Source: Acidobacteriota bacterium (lineage in GTDB: Bacteria; Acidobacteriota; Terriglobia; Bryobacterales; Bryobacteraceae). From it: 46,843 nucleotides of DNA. Each line of letters opens with the position of its first letter. Position 1 is the stretch's first letter. The position numbers and the translations under genes are program-made. Below are positions 1 through 8,499 of this stretch, piece by piece. The notes under the pieces are model-generated. The model searched no databases and had not been told where the DNA came from. It worked only from the letters and a program-made list of their open reading frames with translations. The stretch lies in contig QHXW01000267.1 of the NCBI GenBank assembly GCA_003223115.1, forward strand, positions 1 to 46,843, given 5' to 3'.

Positions 1-90
1 AGGAAGACTACCTGTTTGATAGGACGGATGTGTAAGTTGGGTAACCAATTCAGCTAACCGTTACTAATTGCCCGTTCGGCTTGACCATAA
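1..90 (+). rRNA. rrl: 23S ribosomal RNA, 3' end (partial)
   Basis: The first ~90 bases match the conserved 3' terminus of bacterial 23S rRNA: a 'gataggacggatgtgtaag' block, 'gctaaccgttactaattgcc' and the final 'gcttgacca'. The rest of the gene lies left of the window. The end is placed where the conserved terminal stem should close, so it may be off by a few bases. A 5S gene follows in the same direction, as expected for a standard rrn operon. Confidence 0.9.
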
Positions 91-154
91 AATTTACTAT
101 GGAAACAAGCGAATTCTTGTAAAGTGGTAACCCGTCAAATATTCAATCGAGAAG

Positions 155-205
155 GCCGGAGACGAACCGGAGTCACAATCCATCGTGATTCCGGCTTCGG
201 ACTCC
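155..205 (+). other. 23S-5S spacer with a long processing-type stem
   Basis: The spacer between 23S and 5S holds a strong inverted repeat. CCGGAGTCAC at 167-176 pairs with GTGATTCCGG at 185-194 (one G-U) around an 8-base loop. The stem extends outward with GAA/TTC and CCGGAG/CTCC pairing, with small bulges, to about 155 and 205. Such stems in rrn spacers are normal RNase III processing sites; that role is inferred from position. I see no tRNA in this spacer. Confidence 0.6.
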
Positions 206-235
206 CGGTCGGTCTCACCAATTCTGTAACCAGGT

Positions 236-353
236 TCTGGGTGACTGTAGCGAGGGGGACCCACCCGTTCCCATCCCGAACACGGCAGTTAAGCCCCTCA
301 GCCCCGATTGTACTGCACGCGCAAGTGTGTGGGAGAGTAGGACGTTGCCCGGT
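236..353 (+). rRNA. rrf: 5S ribosomal RNA
   Basis: This is a clear 5S rRNA: 'cccacccgttcccatcccga' and 'acacggcagttaag' early in the molecule, then 'ggtactgcac'-like and 'gtgggagagtaggacg' blocks near the 3' end. The 5' CTGGGT and 3' GCCCGG segments form the terminal helix and set the ends to within a few bases. An apparent plus-strand reading frame across this region (124-396) is not a gene. Confidence 0.95.
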
Positions 354-359
354 TATGTC

Positions 360-389
360 AAAAGCCTCAGCCGAAAGGCCGGGGCTTTT
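360..389 (+). terminator. Rho-independent terminator of the rRNA operon
   Basis: AAAAGCC at 360-366 and GGCTTTT at 383-389 form a stem, with a nested GCC-GAAA-GGC hairpin inside, ending in a T-run. It sits seven bases after the 5S gene. Its mirrored A-run could also serve the convergent minus-strand gene whose stop is at 393-395. Confidence 0.85.
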
Positions 390-392
390 GTG

Positions 393-854
393 CTAATTGC
401 AGATCAATTTTGCGGTGGAAAATAAAGCGCTTACGATTCCGTTGGCATCTACCGTGATGTGGAAATGTAGTTGGGCAATCGCGTCCGGAACGCTTCCGTG
501 GCCGATGACAACCTGCGTGACCAGCGTTGTCACTTCGCCGGTGCCGGTGAAATTGTCGACGGTCTGAGTCGCGCTCCCCTTGCCGTTCAATAAGTAATTA
601 GCCCCGCTCGTCAGTCCCGTGCCAGTCAGGTGGATGTTCACTAGCGCGAAGGCGTGCGCCTGGCTATTGTTGATCGTGAGATTCGCCGAGACCTCCGCCA
701 CGCCGGTGAAGTGCACATCCTCGCCGCTGCACGGGTCAGGCACGATCGTATCGACAGCTACAGTGTCGTGGAAAAGTATCGCTGGAACCGTCGGTCTCGC
801 TCCGATCAGCAGCACGATTGCGAGCACGGCGGGCCTAAGAAGTCTTGTACTCAT
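393..854 (-). CDS. Small secreted protein of unknown function
   Basis: A 153-residue protein convergent to the rRNA operon. The frame is open further upstream, but this start is preferred: an ATG whose codons begin Met-Ser-Thr-Arg, with GGAGG nine bases upstream, directly followed by a typical signal peptide (basic RLLR, hydrophobic AVLAIVLLIGA, cleavage near residue 25). The mature part is rich in Thr, Val, Gly and Asn and looks like an all-beta extracellular domain. It has two cysteines, near residue 42 and at the penultimate position (152), which could form a disulfide. I do not recognise the family. The signal peptide and start are well supported; function is unknown. Confidence 0.65.
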   Translation of the reverse strand: MSTRLLRPAVLAIVLLIGARPTVPAILFHDTVAVDTIVPDPCSGEDVHFTGVAEVSANLTINNSQAHAFALVNIHLTGTGLTSGANYLLNGKGSATQTVDNFTGTGEVTTLVTQVVIGHGSVPDAIAQLHFHITVDANGIVSALFSTAKLICN

Positions 855-1020
855 CCGTTCCATCCTCCACCGGCATGCTTTGGTGTCCGCCAGCAGCCGC
901 CAGTATAGATCGATCCCGCTCGCCATTACGAGATTGTCTACCGAAAGCCGACTGCAGCGAGTGAAGATAACTCTCTGAAGCAAACGTTTCGCCGTCGTCC
1001 GGTCATGCGCACCTTGTTCT

Positions 1021-1076
1021 TGTAGCGCCGGGCTCGGTCGCTGTTGCCGAGACCTGCGGCTTGTCATACGGCGCCT
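1021..1076. repeat. Dispersed hairpin repeat, copy A
   Basis: Starts with TGTAGCGC and contains an inner stem CTCGG (1033-1037) / CCGAG (1047-1051), then ACCTGCGGCTT, and an outer pair GCGCCG (1025-1030) / CGGCGC (1069-1074). A related copy lies at 20052-20113. It overlaps only the unused 5' extension of the reading frame whose preferred start is at 854. Confidence 0.55.
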
Positions 1077-1087
1077 TGTCGATCCGT

Positions 1088-1308
1088 CTACGGAACGGCC
1101 ACAATTTGGCCAGGCGTAATCGTCTTCAGCGCATTTAAGATCGCATCAACGAAGGGTAGCAGGTCTTCGATCTGATTGGTTTGGGAACAGACAACAATGA
1201 TTGAGAGCTTCCGGCTGGCAGAATACTGCTGGTGAGGTGAGGTATGCCCTGATCGACTGTAAGCAGCCCTAGCCCTACCTTCGCATCAGAGTTAGGCGAA
1301 CGCGGGTT
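1088..1308 (-). pseudogene. DUF5615 (PIN-like) toxin remnant, truncated and frameshifted
   Basis: Read on the minus strand, one frame gives NSDAKVGLGLLTVDQGIPH. A second frame continues HQQYSASRKLSIIVVCSQ, then the typical C-terminus ending in ITPGQIVAVP and a stop at 1088-1090. Together these are the C-terminal half of a DUF5615 PIN-like protein, usually the toxin of a DUF433/DUF5615 toxin-antitoxin pair. The frame break coincides with a perfect tandem duplication of GGTGA (1231-1235 and 1236-1240, plus strand); removing one copy restores 'GIPHQQYS'. The N-terminal half with its first acidic residues is missing, and no DUF433 partner is visible. It cannot make an active toxin. Confidence 0.75.
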
Positions 1309-1556
1309 TTAGGGGCGTCAATTATGTATGCACAGACCGGCTTGTCATACATGAAAGAAGTGCAGGCATCCAACGGTCAAGTGCGAATATCCTCACCGCC
1401 CGGCGCTGTTGGACGTTCAGGTCCGGCGAATCGCCCATCATCGCGAGGGAGGAGTCGCCGGTTCCAAGCGCGATCTTCGCCAGACTCACCAGCATCAGTC
1501 CAAGCACAGTAGGGAGGCGTGGTGCCTGGGGACCGTCGCATCAGTGGGCGGATGGG

Positions 1557-2042
1557 TCACTCCGACTGCAGGTGAGGCGCCATCAAGCCGTCGACGATCA
1601 GCATGTCCGCCTCTTTGCACCCGGCCACTAGCTATATAGCTAGGGCCGATGCATGTCCTTCGAAAATCCACACCGAGTGGCCAATGTACGCCAGGCCGCT
1701 GAGTATCCCGAAGAGCGGAATGGCCTTCCCGAGATTTCCCTTGGGCGCTTTCAGCTCGGTATGCCCGATGACCGCGATTTTTCGTTTGACCTTGGGCGAA
1801 AGGAGTTTCTCGATCTGCCCCACCATGTTCGCCGGCATCGATCCTGGCGGCGGGCACGGCTGCAACATCAGCATACGCCCGGGCGTGACGACAACCACTT
1901 GACGCCATTTGACGTCCACATCGCTCTCGCCGGCCGCGGCTTTTCGCGCCTGGTTGAAGATTTTCTCGACGTCCGGCCGCATATCCACTTCCGGCATGCG
2001 CGCCGCAAAGATATCCCCTCCTTCTGATGGCTGCTCGCGCAC
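1557..2042 (-). pseudogene. Unknown protein gene interrupted by an in-frame stop
   Basis: A GTG-initiated frame runs 136 codons to a TAG at 1632-1634. The same frame then continues through the protein-like stretch LVAGCKEADMLIVDGLMAPH to a TGA at 1557-1559, so the stop splits what reads as one protein of ~161 residues. The intact part includes VVVVTPGRMLMLQPCPPPGS and IAVIGHTELKAPKGNLGKAI. There is no signal peptide or membrane segment. The amber codon lies inside a perfect 16-bp palindrome, CTAGCTATATAGCTAG (1628-1643), flanked by GGCC on both sides, as if a short palindromic insertion had broken the gene. I do not recognise the family. The first codons lie just downstream of the duplicated cytochrome c fragment, so the true N-terminus may be lost. 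An alternative ATG is at 1997. Confidence 0.5.
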
Positions 2043-2205
2043 GCAGTTCTCCCTCCAACTAGTATTGGTCCTGAATGCTCTGCAGATATGTCACGATCTG
2101 CCAGCCCTGCTCATCGGGACGGACATGCCGTTCTTGCCATGCGTACCTGCAACGGCGAGACACAAAATACATGCGACAGCCATTGCCGCCATGATGAAGA
2201 CCAGG
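2043..2205 (-). pseudogene. Internally deleted copy of the cytochrome c gene
   Basis: This stretch is a near-identical copy of both ends of the cytochrome c gene at 6397-6804. On the minus strand it reads a signal-peptide start (MAAMAVACILCLAVAGTHGK, compare MAAACILCLARGGTHGK). It then jumps, out of frame, to the C-terminus DEQGWQIVTYLQSIQD followed by a stop. About 255 bp of the middle are missing, including the CxxCH heme site. The duplication extends past the stop codon (GCAGTTCTCCCTCCAACTA is shared with the region below 6397). The deletion junction lies near 2119. Confidence 0.8.
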
Positions 2206-2374
2206 ATCTTCAATTCGGCATAATGCGAGTTAGGCCGAAAAGCAGCGTTTTCCCGCAGCCTGCTAACCTATTGACTTTGGTCAACTTGTAATTACGGCTA
2301 CCGCCCCAGGACAATGATATTCAGAATGCACAGTTTTCATTCATCGGGCGGCGCATTTCCTCGGAGGGGTTATT

Positions 2375-2983
2375 TTGGCTAGGTGCCCTGGCAGCTTGAG
2401 ACGACAGGTGGCAGTGGGCGCTGTGATGGCAGTGTGGGTTCCGGCTATGGGCTTTGGGATCCAAACTCTGCTGCGGTACGCTAATACGCCAGGACGCCCT
2501 GCAGTACCTCCGGACCGATGGCCGGCGGCCGTGCCGTTCCCAGCAGCAAAGCAACGATCCACTTTGGTGGTCTTTGCTCATCCGCAATGCCCGTGTTCCC
2601 GCGCGACCATTGAAGAGTTGGCCCGCATTGTGGCTTGTTGTTCACCGAAAATGGAAACCACGGTCCTCTTTTATGCACCGTCCACGATGCCCCGCGGCTG
2701 GACTAAGACCGATCTCTGGGACAGCGCCGTCGCGATCCCTGGCGTCCGCGTGCTCGACGACGCAGAGGGCAGTACGGCCAGACGGTTTGGCGTGCACACG
2801 TCCGGACAGACCCTACTGTATGACGCGAGCCGGCATCTTGTATTCAATGGTGGCATCACAGCATTTCGTGGTCATTCCGGTGACAACGACGGCCGGGATG
2901 AGATCGTCGCGCTGCTTCGCGGCGAGACTCCGCCGCGCCGTGGGACGCCGGTATTCGGTTGCGCTCTGTTTGAAGAGCAATAG
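2375..2983 (+). CDS. RedB-like membrane-anchored thiol/thioredoxin-fold protein
   Basis: A 202-residue protein starting at TTG, supported by a GGAGGGG ribosome binding site five bases upstream. One N-terminal hydrophobic segment (about residues 12-33) should anchor it in the membrane or act as an uncleaved signal. The following domain resembles thioredoxin-fold RedB proteins: beta strand [18 protein letters not shown] with a CxC motif (Cys72, Cys74) in place of CxxC, then a helix and a [12 protein letters not shown] strand. Expected location is the periplasmic face. It ends eight bases before the hybrid histidine kinase, so the two should be co-transcribed. This pairing is one I associate with acidobacterial and related genomes and suggests a redox input to the kinase. 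The exact chemistry is unknown. Confidence 0.75.
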   Translation: MARCPGSLRRQVAVGAVMAVWVPAMGFGIQTLLRYANTPGRPAVPPDRWPAAVPFPAAKQRSTLVVFAHPQCPCSRATIEELARIVACCSPKMETTVLFYAPSTMPRGWTKTDLWDSAVAIPGVRVLDDAEGSTARRFGVHTSGQTLLYDASRHLVFNGGITAFRGHSGDNDGRDEIVALLRGETPPRRGTPVFGCALFEEQ

Positions 2984-2991
2984 AGTTACCG

Positions 2992-5067
2992 ATGTTTCAA
3001 TCGACTCATCCTCTCGAAGAAGATTCCACGCCTCGCGCACTCGAATTGATGCTCCAGCATCAGAATCAAATCTACGCGCAAACCAGCCGTTTGTTCGCCA
3101 TCCTGATGGTGGTGCAATGGATAGCCGGCCTTGTAGCGGCGGTGTGGATCTCTCCCCGCACCTGGGCCGGCACCACCAGCCAGGTTCATGTACACGTATG
3201 GCTGGCGGTTCTCTTAGGGGGTGCAATAACGGTCGTCCCTGTGTTCCTCGCCATCACGCAGCCAACCCAGGCGCTCACTCGTCATGTGGTCGCGGTTGCC
3301 CAGATGCTTATGTCGGCCTTACTGATTCACTTGACCGGTGGACGGATTGAAACGCATTTTCACGTGTTCGGCTCGCTGGCGTTCCTGGCCTACTATCGCG
3401 ATTGGCGCGTTCTCATTCCTGCCACCATCGTCGTCGCCGCCGATCATGCGGTGCGCGGGCTGTATTTTCCGCAATCGGTGTTTGGCATCCTCACGGCGAG
3501 TCCGTGGCGCTGGGTCGAGCATGCGGGTTGGGTAGTCTTTGAGGACATCATTCTAGTCAAGTTCTGCTTGCGGAGCATCGCGGAAATGCGGGAGATAGCT
3601 CTGCGACAGGCGTCCATTGAGGGCATCACGCAGGAACTGCGCAGCGCCAAGGAGGCGGCTGAGAGCGCCAACCGAGCCAAGAGTTCATTCCTGGCGCATA
3701 TGTCGCACGAAATCCGAACCCCTTTGAACGCCATCCTGGGCTACTCACAGTTGATGATGCGCGATACCGGCCTGGGAACACAGGCCACAGGAAACCTGGA
3801 AATCATCAATCGCAGCGGGAACCACTTGCTGGCTTTGATCAACGACATCCTGGACATGTCGAAGATTGAGGCGGGGCACACCAAACTCAACATGGCCGCG
3901 TTTGACTTATTGGAGTTAGTCAGGGGAGTGGAGGTTATGTTCCGCTTACGAGCTGAAGCCAAAGCGCTGGGCTTCGCTTTGCTCGTCGCGCCCGGCTGTC
4001 CCCGCTACCTCGAATCCGACGAGGGCAAGATCTGTCAGGTATTGATCAATCTGCTCGGCAATGCCGTAAAGTTCACTGAGCGCGGCTCCATCACGCTGCG
4101 GGTTGCTGTAGAGCAGCCAAGCAATGGCCCATGTTGGCTGTCGGCGCACGTCGATGATTCAGGGGTTGGCATTTCAGCTGAAGAACAGAGCGCTCTCTTC
4201 CGGCCGTTCGCGCAGAGCGAGAGCGGTAGGAACCTGCAAAACGGCACAGGCCTGGGTCTGGCGATCAGCCAGGAGTTCGCACGGTTGATGGGGGGAAGTA
4301 TTACGGTCAGCAGTGAAGTGGGCAAGGGTTCAACGTTTCGATTTGCGATCCCGGTTCAGTTACGTGATACCGCACCGGCCCTTAACCCATCGGAAGGCCG
4401 GCGCGTGACGGGGCTCCAACCCGGAGCGGACGCTCCGCGCGTGCTCATTGTCGATGACGACCAGCTCAATCGCGGTTGGCTCAAGGACATGCTGATCCTG
4501 ATAGGTTTCACGGTGAGGGAAGCAGAAAACGGACGTGAGGCCGTCCTGGTATGGGAACAATGGAGACCGCACGCGATCTTGATGGATGTGCGGATGCCCG
4601 TTATCGACGGACTGGAGGCGACGCGCATGATTCGGACCCATCCGGAAGGAAGCGATACGGTCATCATCGCCCTTACTGCAAGCGCGATGGATGGGCACCG
4701 GCGGCTCGCGATGGAAAGTGGTGTCAGCGATTTTCTGTCGAAGCCCGTTCGCGAGAATGAACTGCTTACATTGTTGCAGGTGCATCTCGGACTAGCCTAC
4801 CGGTACTCCAAAACGGAACCGGCATCCAGCGGTCCATCTCGCGGTACTCCGCTGCCTGCTCCAAATCCGATGACATTTCAGGAGGTGCCTGCCGGGTTGC
4901 TCGCCGAGTTGCTCCAGGCGGTTCGGAAAGGTGAGAAGGATTCGCTCGATGCGCTCATCCAGCTCGTCGAGGAGCAAAACGGGCGGTTGGGGTGCGCGTT
5001 GCGGGAACTCGCCGACAGATACGAATATGACGCACTAACGCAGCTTCTGGAAGAGGCGCAGCCGTGA
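2992..5067 (+). CDS. Membrane hybrid histidine kinase (6TM sensor-HisKA-HATPase-REC)
   Basis: A 691-residue kinase. Residues ~33-198 form about six membrane segments, including a [17 protein letters not shown] stretch typical of a particular membrane sensor module. A short coiled coil (~200-232) leads to HisKA with phospho-acceptor His239 in SHEIRTPLN. The HATPase domain has an N box (NLLGNAVKF, ~353), G1 (DDSGVGIS, ~386) and G2 (GTGLGLAI, ~418). A C-terminal receiver domain begins VLIVDDD at ~484, with predicted acceptor Asp532 in LMDVRMP and Lys in SKPV. The last ~70 residues are helical and may act as an Hpt-like or dimer segment. All catalytic motifs are intact. The gene follows redB by eight bases and overlaps the next signalling gene by four. 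Confidence 0.92.
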   Translation: MFQSTHPLEEDSTPRALELMLQHQNQIYAQTSRLFAILMVVQWIAGLVAAVWISPRTWAGTTSQVHVHVWLAVLLGGAITVVPVFLAITQPTQALTRHVVAVAQMLMSALLIHLTGGRIETHFHVFGSLAFLAYYRDWRVLIPATIVVAADHAVRGLYFPQSVFGILTASPWRWVEHAGWVVFEDIILVKFCLRSIAEMREIALRQASIEGITQELRSAKEAAESANRAKSSFLAHMSHEIRTPLNAILGYSQLMMRDTGLGTQATGNLEIINRSGNHLLALINDILDMSKIEAGHTKLNMAAFDLLELVRGVEVMFRLRAEAKALGFALLVAPGCPRYLESDEGKICQVLINLLGNAVKFTERGSITLRVAVEQPSNGPCWLSAHVDDSGVGISAEEQSALFRPFAQSESGRNLQNGTGLGLAISQEFARLMGGSITVSSEVGKGSTFRFAIPVQLRDTAPALNPSEGRRVTGLQPGADAPRVLIVDDDQLNRGWLKDMLILIGFTVREAENGREAVLVWEQWRPHAILMDVRMPVIDGLEATRMIRTHPEGSDTVIIALTASAMDGHRRLAMESGVSDFLSKPVRENELLTLLQVHLGLAYRYSKTEPASSGPSRGTPLPAPNPMTFQEVPAGLLAELLQAVRKGEKDSLDALIQLVEEQNGRLGCALRELADRYEYDALTQLLEEAQP

Positions 5068-6317
5068 TTTCGAAATCGAAGGATCACCGGCAGCAGAGCC
5101 AGAGCACGCAAGCACACAACCAGTTCAAAGGCACCGGTGCTACGCGCGTAAAGAATCGGGATCGCGCGAGCCGCATCATGGTGGTGGACGATCAACCTGC
5201 CAACCTGAAACTAATGGAGGAAATACTGCGGCACGAAGGGTACAACGTGCGCTCTTTTCCGCGTGGCCGCTTGGCGCTTGCCGTCGCCAGCGAGGATCAG
5301 CCGGATCTCATCCTGCTGGACATCACCATGCCTGAGATGAACGGGTTTGAGGTGTGCGAACATCTGAAGTCCGATCCAAAGCTGGCGCCAATTCCTGTGA
5401 TCTTTCTGAGCGCGCTAAGCGATACCGATTACAAGGTGAAGGCGTTTCGTTGCGGTGGCGTGGATTACATTACCAAACCCATCCAAGTGGAGGAAGTCCA
5501 AGCCCGGGTCAAGACTCATCTGGAGTTGCACTGCCTCCATCGGGAACTGAGACGGCATACCGATCACCTGGAAGAGCTAGTCCACGCTCGCACCCAGGAG
5601 TTGATCGAGACGCATGCTCGTCTGCAATTCCTCGACCAGGCCAAGAGCGATTTTCTAAAACTGATTTCTCACGAACTTCGTACGCCACTGAATGGCATCT
5701 TGGGGCTCGGCCAGCTCCTATTGGAGGAATTGCCACCCAGTCCCGAGGAGAAAGAGTTCCGGGAGCTCTTTGAACAGTCGCGTCAGAGAATCCTGGGTAT
5801 CACCGAAAACGCTCTACTGTTGACGCAGATCCAAGTAGAGGCAGAGAGGTTCACGCCCAAGCCGCTTCCTCTCGATTCTATCCTGACGAGAGCGCTGGAC
5901 CGGGCTACACCGTTTGCCAATTCCCGGCAAGTAACGATTCAATCGATTCAATCGTCACCTGCCGGACGCACCTTAATCCTCGGTGAGGAAGAACTGCTGG
6001 TGAAGGCGCTGCAGTCCTTGCTGGAGACCAGCGTAAAGTTTTCGAAATCCGGCCAATCGGTGCAGGTGAGCTGTTCAGGCCATTCGGACGCTGTGCAGGT
6101 GACCATTCAAAGCGCCGCCGGCCGAATACCCGCCGTGGCGATCGCCAAGTTCTTTGAAATCTTCTCCATCGGAGAGGCGATGACGCCGGGCGGAGAGATG
6201 GGACTAGACCCTCCTATCGCGCACCGTATCCTCTCGCTGTTTGGAGGTTCGGTCACAGCGGAGAATCGCCATCCTGCTGGTATCCGACTAACCGCGGCAT
6301 TCAGGCCAGTCACTTAG
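5064..6317 (+). CDS. REC-HisKA protein with degenerate HATPase (likely pseudokinase)
   Basis: A 417-residue protein starting at GTG and overlapping the kinase stop by four bases (GTGA). An N-terminal receiver domain (~38-152) has VVDD, acceptor Asp86 in LLDITMP and Lys in TKPI. A coiled coil leads to HisKA with His203 in SHELRTPLN. The ATP-binding domain keeps its length but loses its motifs: the N box reads LLETSVKFS (no Asn), no DxGxG is present at the G1 position ([10 protein letters not shown]), and G2 is [10 protein letters not shown] rather than GxGLGL. By family rules it should not bind ATP well. It more likely acts as a phosphorylation-controlled partner or phosphatase of the upstream kinase. 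That role is inferred; the motif losses are visible. Confidence 0.85.
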   Translation: MISKSKDHRQQSQSTQAHNQFKGTGATRVKNRDRASRIMVVDDQPANLKLMEEILRHEGYNVRSFPRGRLALAVASEDQPDLILLDITMPEMNGFEVCEHLKSDPKLAPIPVIFLSALSDTDYKVKAFRCGGVDYITKPIQVEEVQARVKTHLELHCLHRELRRHTDHLEELVHARTQELIETHARLQFLDQAKSDFLKLISHELRTPLNGILGLGQLLLEELPPSPEEKEFRELFEQSRQRILGITENALLLTQIQVEAERFTPKPLPLDSILTRALDRATPFANSRQVTIQSIQSSPAGRTLILGEEELLVKALQSLLETSVKFSKSGQSVQVSCSGHSDAVQVTIQSAAGRIPAVAIAKFFEIFSIGEAMTPGGEMGLDPPIAHRILSLFGGSVTAENRHPAGIRLTAAFRPVT

Positions 6318-6396
6318 GAAGCGGCAACTCGATAAACTCTTCAGGTCGTCTTCCGGCTCCGCTCTCAGCGGCGGGAGGCAGTTCTCCCTCCAACTA

Positions 6397-6804
6397 TTAT
6401 CGGTCCTGAATGCTCTGCAGATATGTCACGATCTGCCAGCGCTGCTCATCGGGAAGGCGAGACCACGACGGCATGCCGCGCCGGAGCAGGCCGTTTCGCA
6501 GCAGCCAGAACAGCGCGCCAGGCGATGCGTTTTTGACCGTGATGGAATGGACCGGTGGCACTCGACCCGTCCCGTTCGCATCTTTCCCATGGCAGGAGGA
6601 GCAATGCCTCTGGAAAAGCTTCGCTCCCGCTGCCACCGCGTCTTGATCTTGTGCGTAGGGATTGGTGCGTGTACCCGCATAGAGCGGGACATTTTTCAGC
6701 CACGACCCGGACATGCCGGTCTTGCCATGCGTGCCTCCACGGGCGAGACACAAAATGCATGCGGCAGCCATCACGGGAACGATGAAGCGCAGGCGGGTTC
6801 CCAT
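6397..6804 (-). CDS. Class I c-type cytochrome, periplasmic
   Basis: A 135-residue exported cytochrome. It has a signal peptide (residues ~1-27) and a single heme-binding motif CSSCH (Cys68, Cys71, His72). A distal Met111 in RRGMPSW is the likely sixth ligand, and the terminal helix DEQRWQIVTYLQ is typical of class I cytochromes. Role: single-electron carrier in the periplasm. It begins two bases after the stop of the outer-membrane protein gene (6807-7661), so the two form a minus-strand operon convergent to the signalling genes. A partial duplicate with its heme domain deleted lies at 2043-2205. Confidence 0.92.
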   Translation of the reverse strand: MGTRLRFIVPVMAAACILCLARGGTHGKTGMSGSWLKNVPLYAGTRTNPYAQDQDAVAAGAKLFQRHCSSCHGKDANGTGRVPPVHSITVKNASPGALFWLLRNGLLRRGMPSWSRLPDEQRWQIVTYLQSIQDR

Positions 6805-6806
6805 GG

Positions 6807-7661
6807 TCAGCGATACAACCGGCGCAGATAACGGCCGAGCCCAGGCAGTTCATACGCCACCGCGAAGCGAAGCAGAAAGCGATGGCTGGCGCTCGTAATC
6901 CCGAACCCGGGCGAGATCTGGAACGTGGTTCCGCCTGGAAGCTCGAGCGACACCGTGGGCGCGACGTAGTGCGCGGTGTTGCGCAGCCCGAACTGGTGCC
7001 GCGTGCCCAGTCCGCCGTAGAACTCTACGCCCGCGCGGAAATTTTCGATGCACACCCGGCAGGGCCGCGGACTGGCTTTCAATGCCAGAGGCCGCGCCAC
7101 TCCCACGGCATAGCCGAACTCCCAGGGCTCATTGGACAGATTCTTCTCCGCGATCACGTTTTCCGACAGATTCCACCCTTTGAAATTGCTCGAAAGGATC
7201 AGCTTGGTTTCGATTTCCCGTTTCTTCTCAACGCGCGCTTCGGCATTTGGCGTATTTTGCTTAGACTGCGAATCAAACCCAACCACTTCCTTCATCGTCT
7301 TGTCGGCTCCGCTCAGATTCGCGAATTCAACATACAAAACTGGATTGATCCAGTGCTCGCCCATCAACGGCCGGAATCGATTTTCCCAACGGTATCCGGT
7401 GAATAACGTGCTGTCATTGCGCGTGCCTTGCCCGGAAAAATAGAATTCCGTGCTCCACCACCCTTTTACGCCATACTCGACTTCGAGCAGGGATCCTAAG
7501 AACCGCTCACCAGCCTGCGGCCGGCCGACCAGATTTTCGAAAGCCAGCTCAAGCGAGCCGGGCTCTTCCATGTGGTGCGTGTACGTCACGAAATACGGCG
7601 GATCGGCCGCCGAAACCGGTGCTGCAAAAGCCAGCACGAGCATCCATCGCAGGTGTTTCAC
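6807..7661 (-). CDS. Putative outer-membrane beta-barrel protein
   Basis: About 284 residues from a GTG start (codons V-K-H-L-R-W-M-L-V-L), chosen because it gives a clean signal peptide ending near PVSAAD; the frame is open to 7700. The mature protein alternates polar and hydrophobic residues and is rich in aromatic and Gly residues (FYFSGQGTRNDSTLFTGYRW, VEFYGGLGTRHQFGLRNT, VSLELPGGTTFQISPGFGI), as in transmembrane beta-strands. The body also has a Cys pair CRVC. The C-terminus is not a classic terminal Phe. It directly precedes the cytochrome c gene, so a role in envelope electron transfer or metal handling is possible but unproven. I cannot name the family. Confidence 0.7.
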   Translation of the reverse strand: MKHLRWMLVLAFAAPVSAADPPYFVTYTHHMEEPGSLELAFENLVGRPQAGERFLGSLLEVEYGVKGWWSTEFYFSGQGTRNDSTLFTGYRWENRFRPLMGEHWINPVLYVEFANLSGADKTMKEVVGFDSQSKQNTPNAEARVEKKREIETKLILSSNFKGWNLSENVIAEKNLSNEPWEFGYAVGVARPLALKASPRPCRVCIENFRAGVEFYGGLGTRHQFGLRNTAHYVAPTVSLELPGGTTFQISPGFGITSASHRFLLRFAVAYELPGLGRYLRRLYR

Positions 7662-7842
7662 TCTTACGCGATTATAAAAGGCCGAGTATTCCAGTTGCAA
7701 CTGATTTGCGTCTTTTCTGTGTATATACTGTGGTTAACAGGCTTAAATAGGCCCTGATGGTGGTATATCTGCAACTGGGTTGCAATTAAGTCGCTTGTGG
7801 CCGCGGGGGTCTTCCACCTGCGGTTTGGTACCATCGATTCTA

Positions 7843-8433
7843 ATGAAAGCAAAATGGGTGACGTTGGCTTTTCTGTGTGTCGCCGGGAGCCAATACATTA
7901 CCCGCGCTGCCGACCTGAGTCGCGGCGACGATCGGCTGGGTCTGGTTGCTCCGCCGCTTCAGTTGCAGCATTGGGTCTACTCGCCTGCGCTCGAGATTTC
8001 GACGCTGCGCGGCAAAGTGGTGCTGATCCGCTGGTGGACTGAGGGATGCCCGTTCTGCGTCGCGACGGCGCCGGCGCTTCGCGAGTTTGACCGCAAATAC
8101 GCGAGCCGCGGCCTGCGCGTCATTGGAATTTTTCATCCCAAGCCACCCGGCGATTGGAGCGTCGATCGCATGCGTGCGGCCGGTGCGCGGCTGGGGCTCA
8201 GGTTCCCGCTAGCTCTTGATGCCGAATGGTCCGCGCTCAACCGCTGGTGGCCGGAGCTTGAAAAGCGCTGCTGGACGTCAGTCTCGTTCCTGGTCGATAA
8301 GCGCGGAATTATCCGCTACGTGCACCCGGGCGGCGAATACCACGAAGCGCTGCAGGACTCCGATCACGCACGCTGCGATCGAGATTACAAACAGATCGAT
8401 CACCTCGTCGAGCGCCTGCTCCACGAAAACTGA
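7843..8433 (+). CDS. TlpA/ResA-like periplasmic thioredoxin
   Basis: A 196-residue exported protein: signal peptide (MKAKWVTLAFLCVAGS to about residue 22), then a thioredoxin fold with active site WWTEGCPFCVATAP (Cys69, Cys72), a GKVVLIRWW strand before it and FLVDKRGIIRYVHPG after it, a standard AhpC/TlpA-type layout. The ATG at 7843 is preferred over upstream frames because it starts the signal peptide. The protein is likely a periplasmic thiol oxidoreductase, for instance in cytochrome c maturation or as partner of the nearby cytochrome. The upstream region carries the short palindromes AGTTGCAACT (7693-7702) and GCAACTGGGTTGC (7771-7783), possible regulator sites between two divergent genes. 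Confidence 0.85.
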   Translation: MKAKWVTLAFLCVAGSQYITRAADLSRGDDRLGLVAPPLQLQHWVYSPALEISTLRGKVVLIRWWTEGCPFCVATAPALREFDRKYASRGLRVIGIFHPKPPGDWSVDRMRAAGARLGLRFPLALDAEWSALNRWWPELEKRCWTSVSFLVDKRGIIRYVHPGGEYHEALQDSDHARCDRDYKQIDHLVERLLHEN

Positions 8434-8499
8434 AACCGCTGGGACACCGCCCCTTGACATCGGCATCGCAGTTTCAGATCGTAGATTTCCGGTCAACCT

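Noticed and set aside
91-235. tRNA gene in the 23S-5S spacer
   Set aside because: The inverted repeat there forms a long simple stem, not a cloverleaf, and no CCA or T-loop motif is present.
124-396. 90-codon plus-strand open frame
   Set aside because: It runs through the spacer and the 5S rRNA gene and has no protein-like character.
1322-1639. Short open frames on both strands between the toxin remnant and the unknown gene
   Set aside because: No ribosome binding site, no recognisable domain, and they partly shadow the minus-strand gene at 1557-2042.
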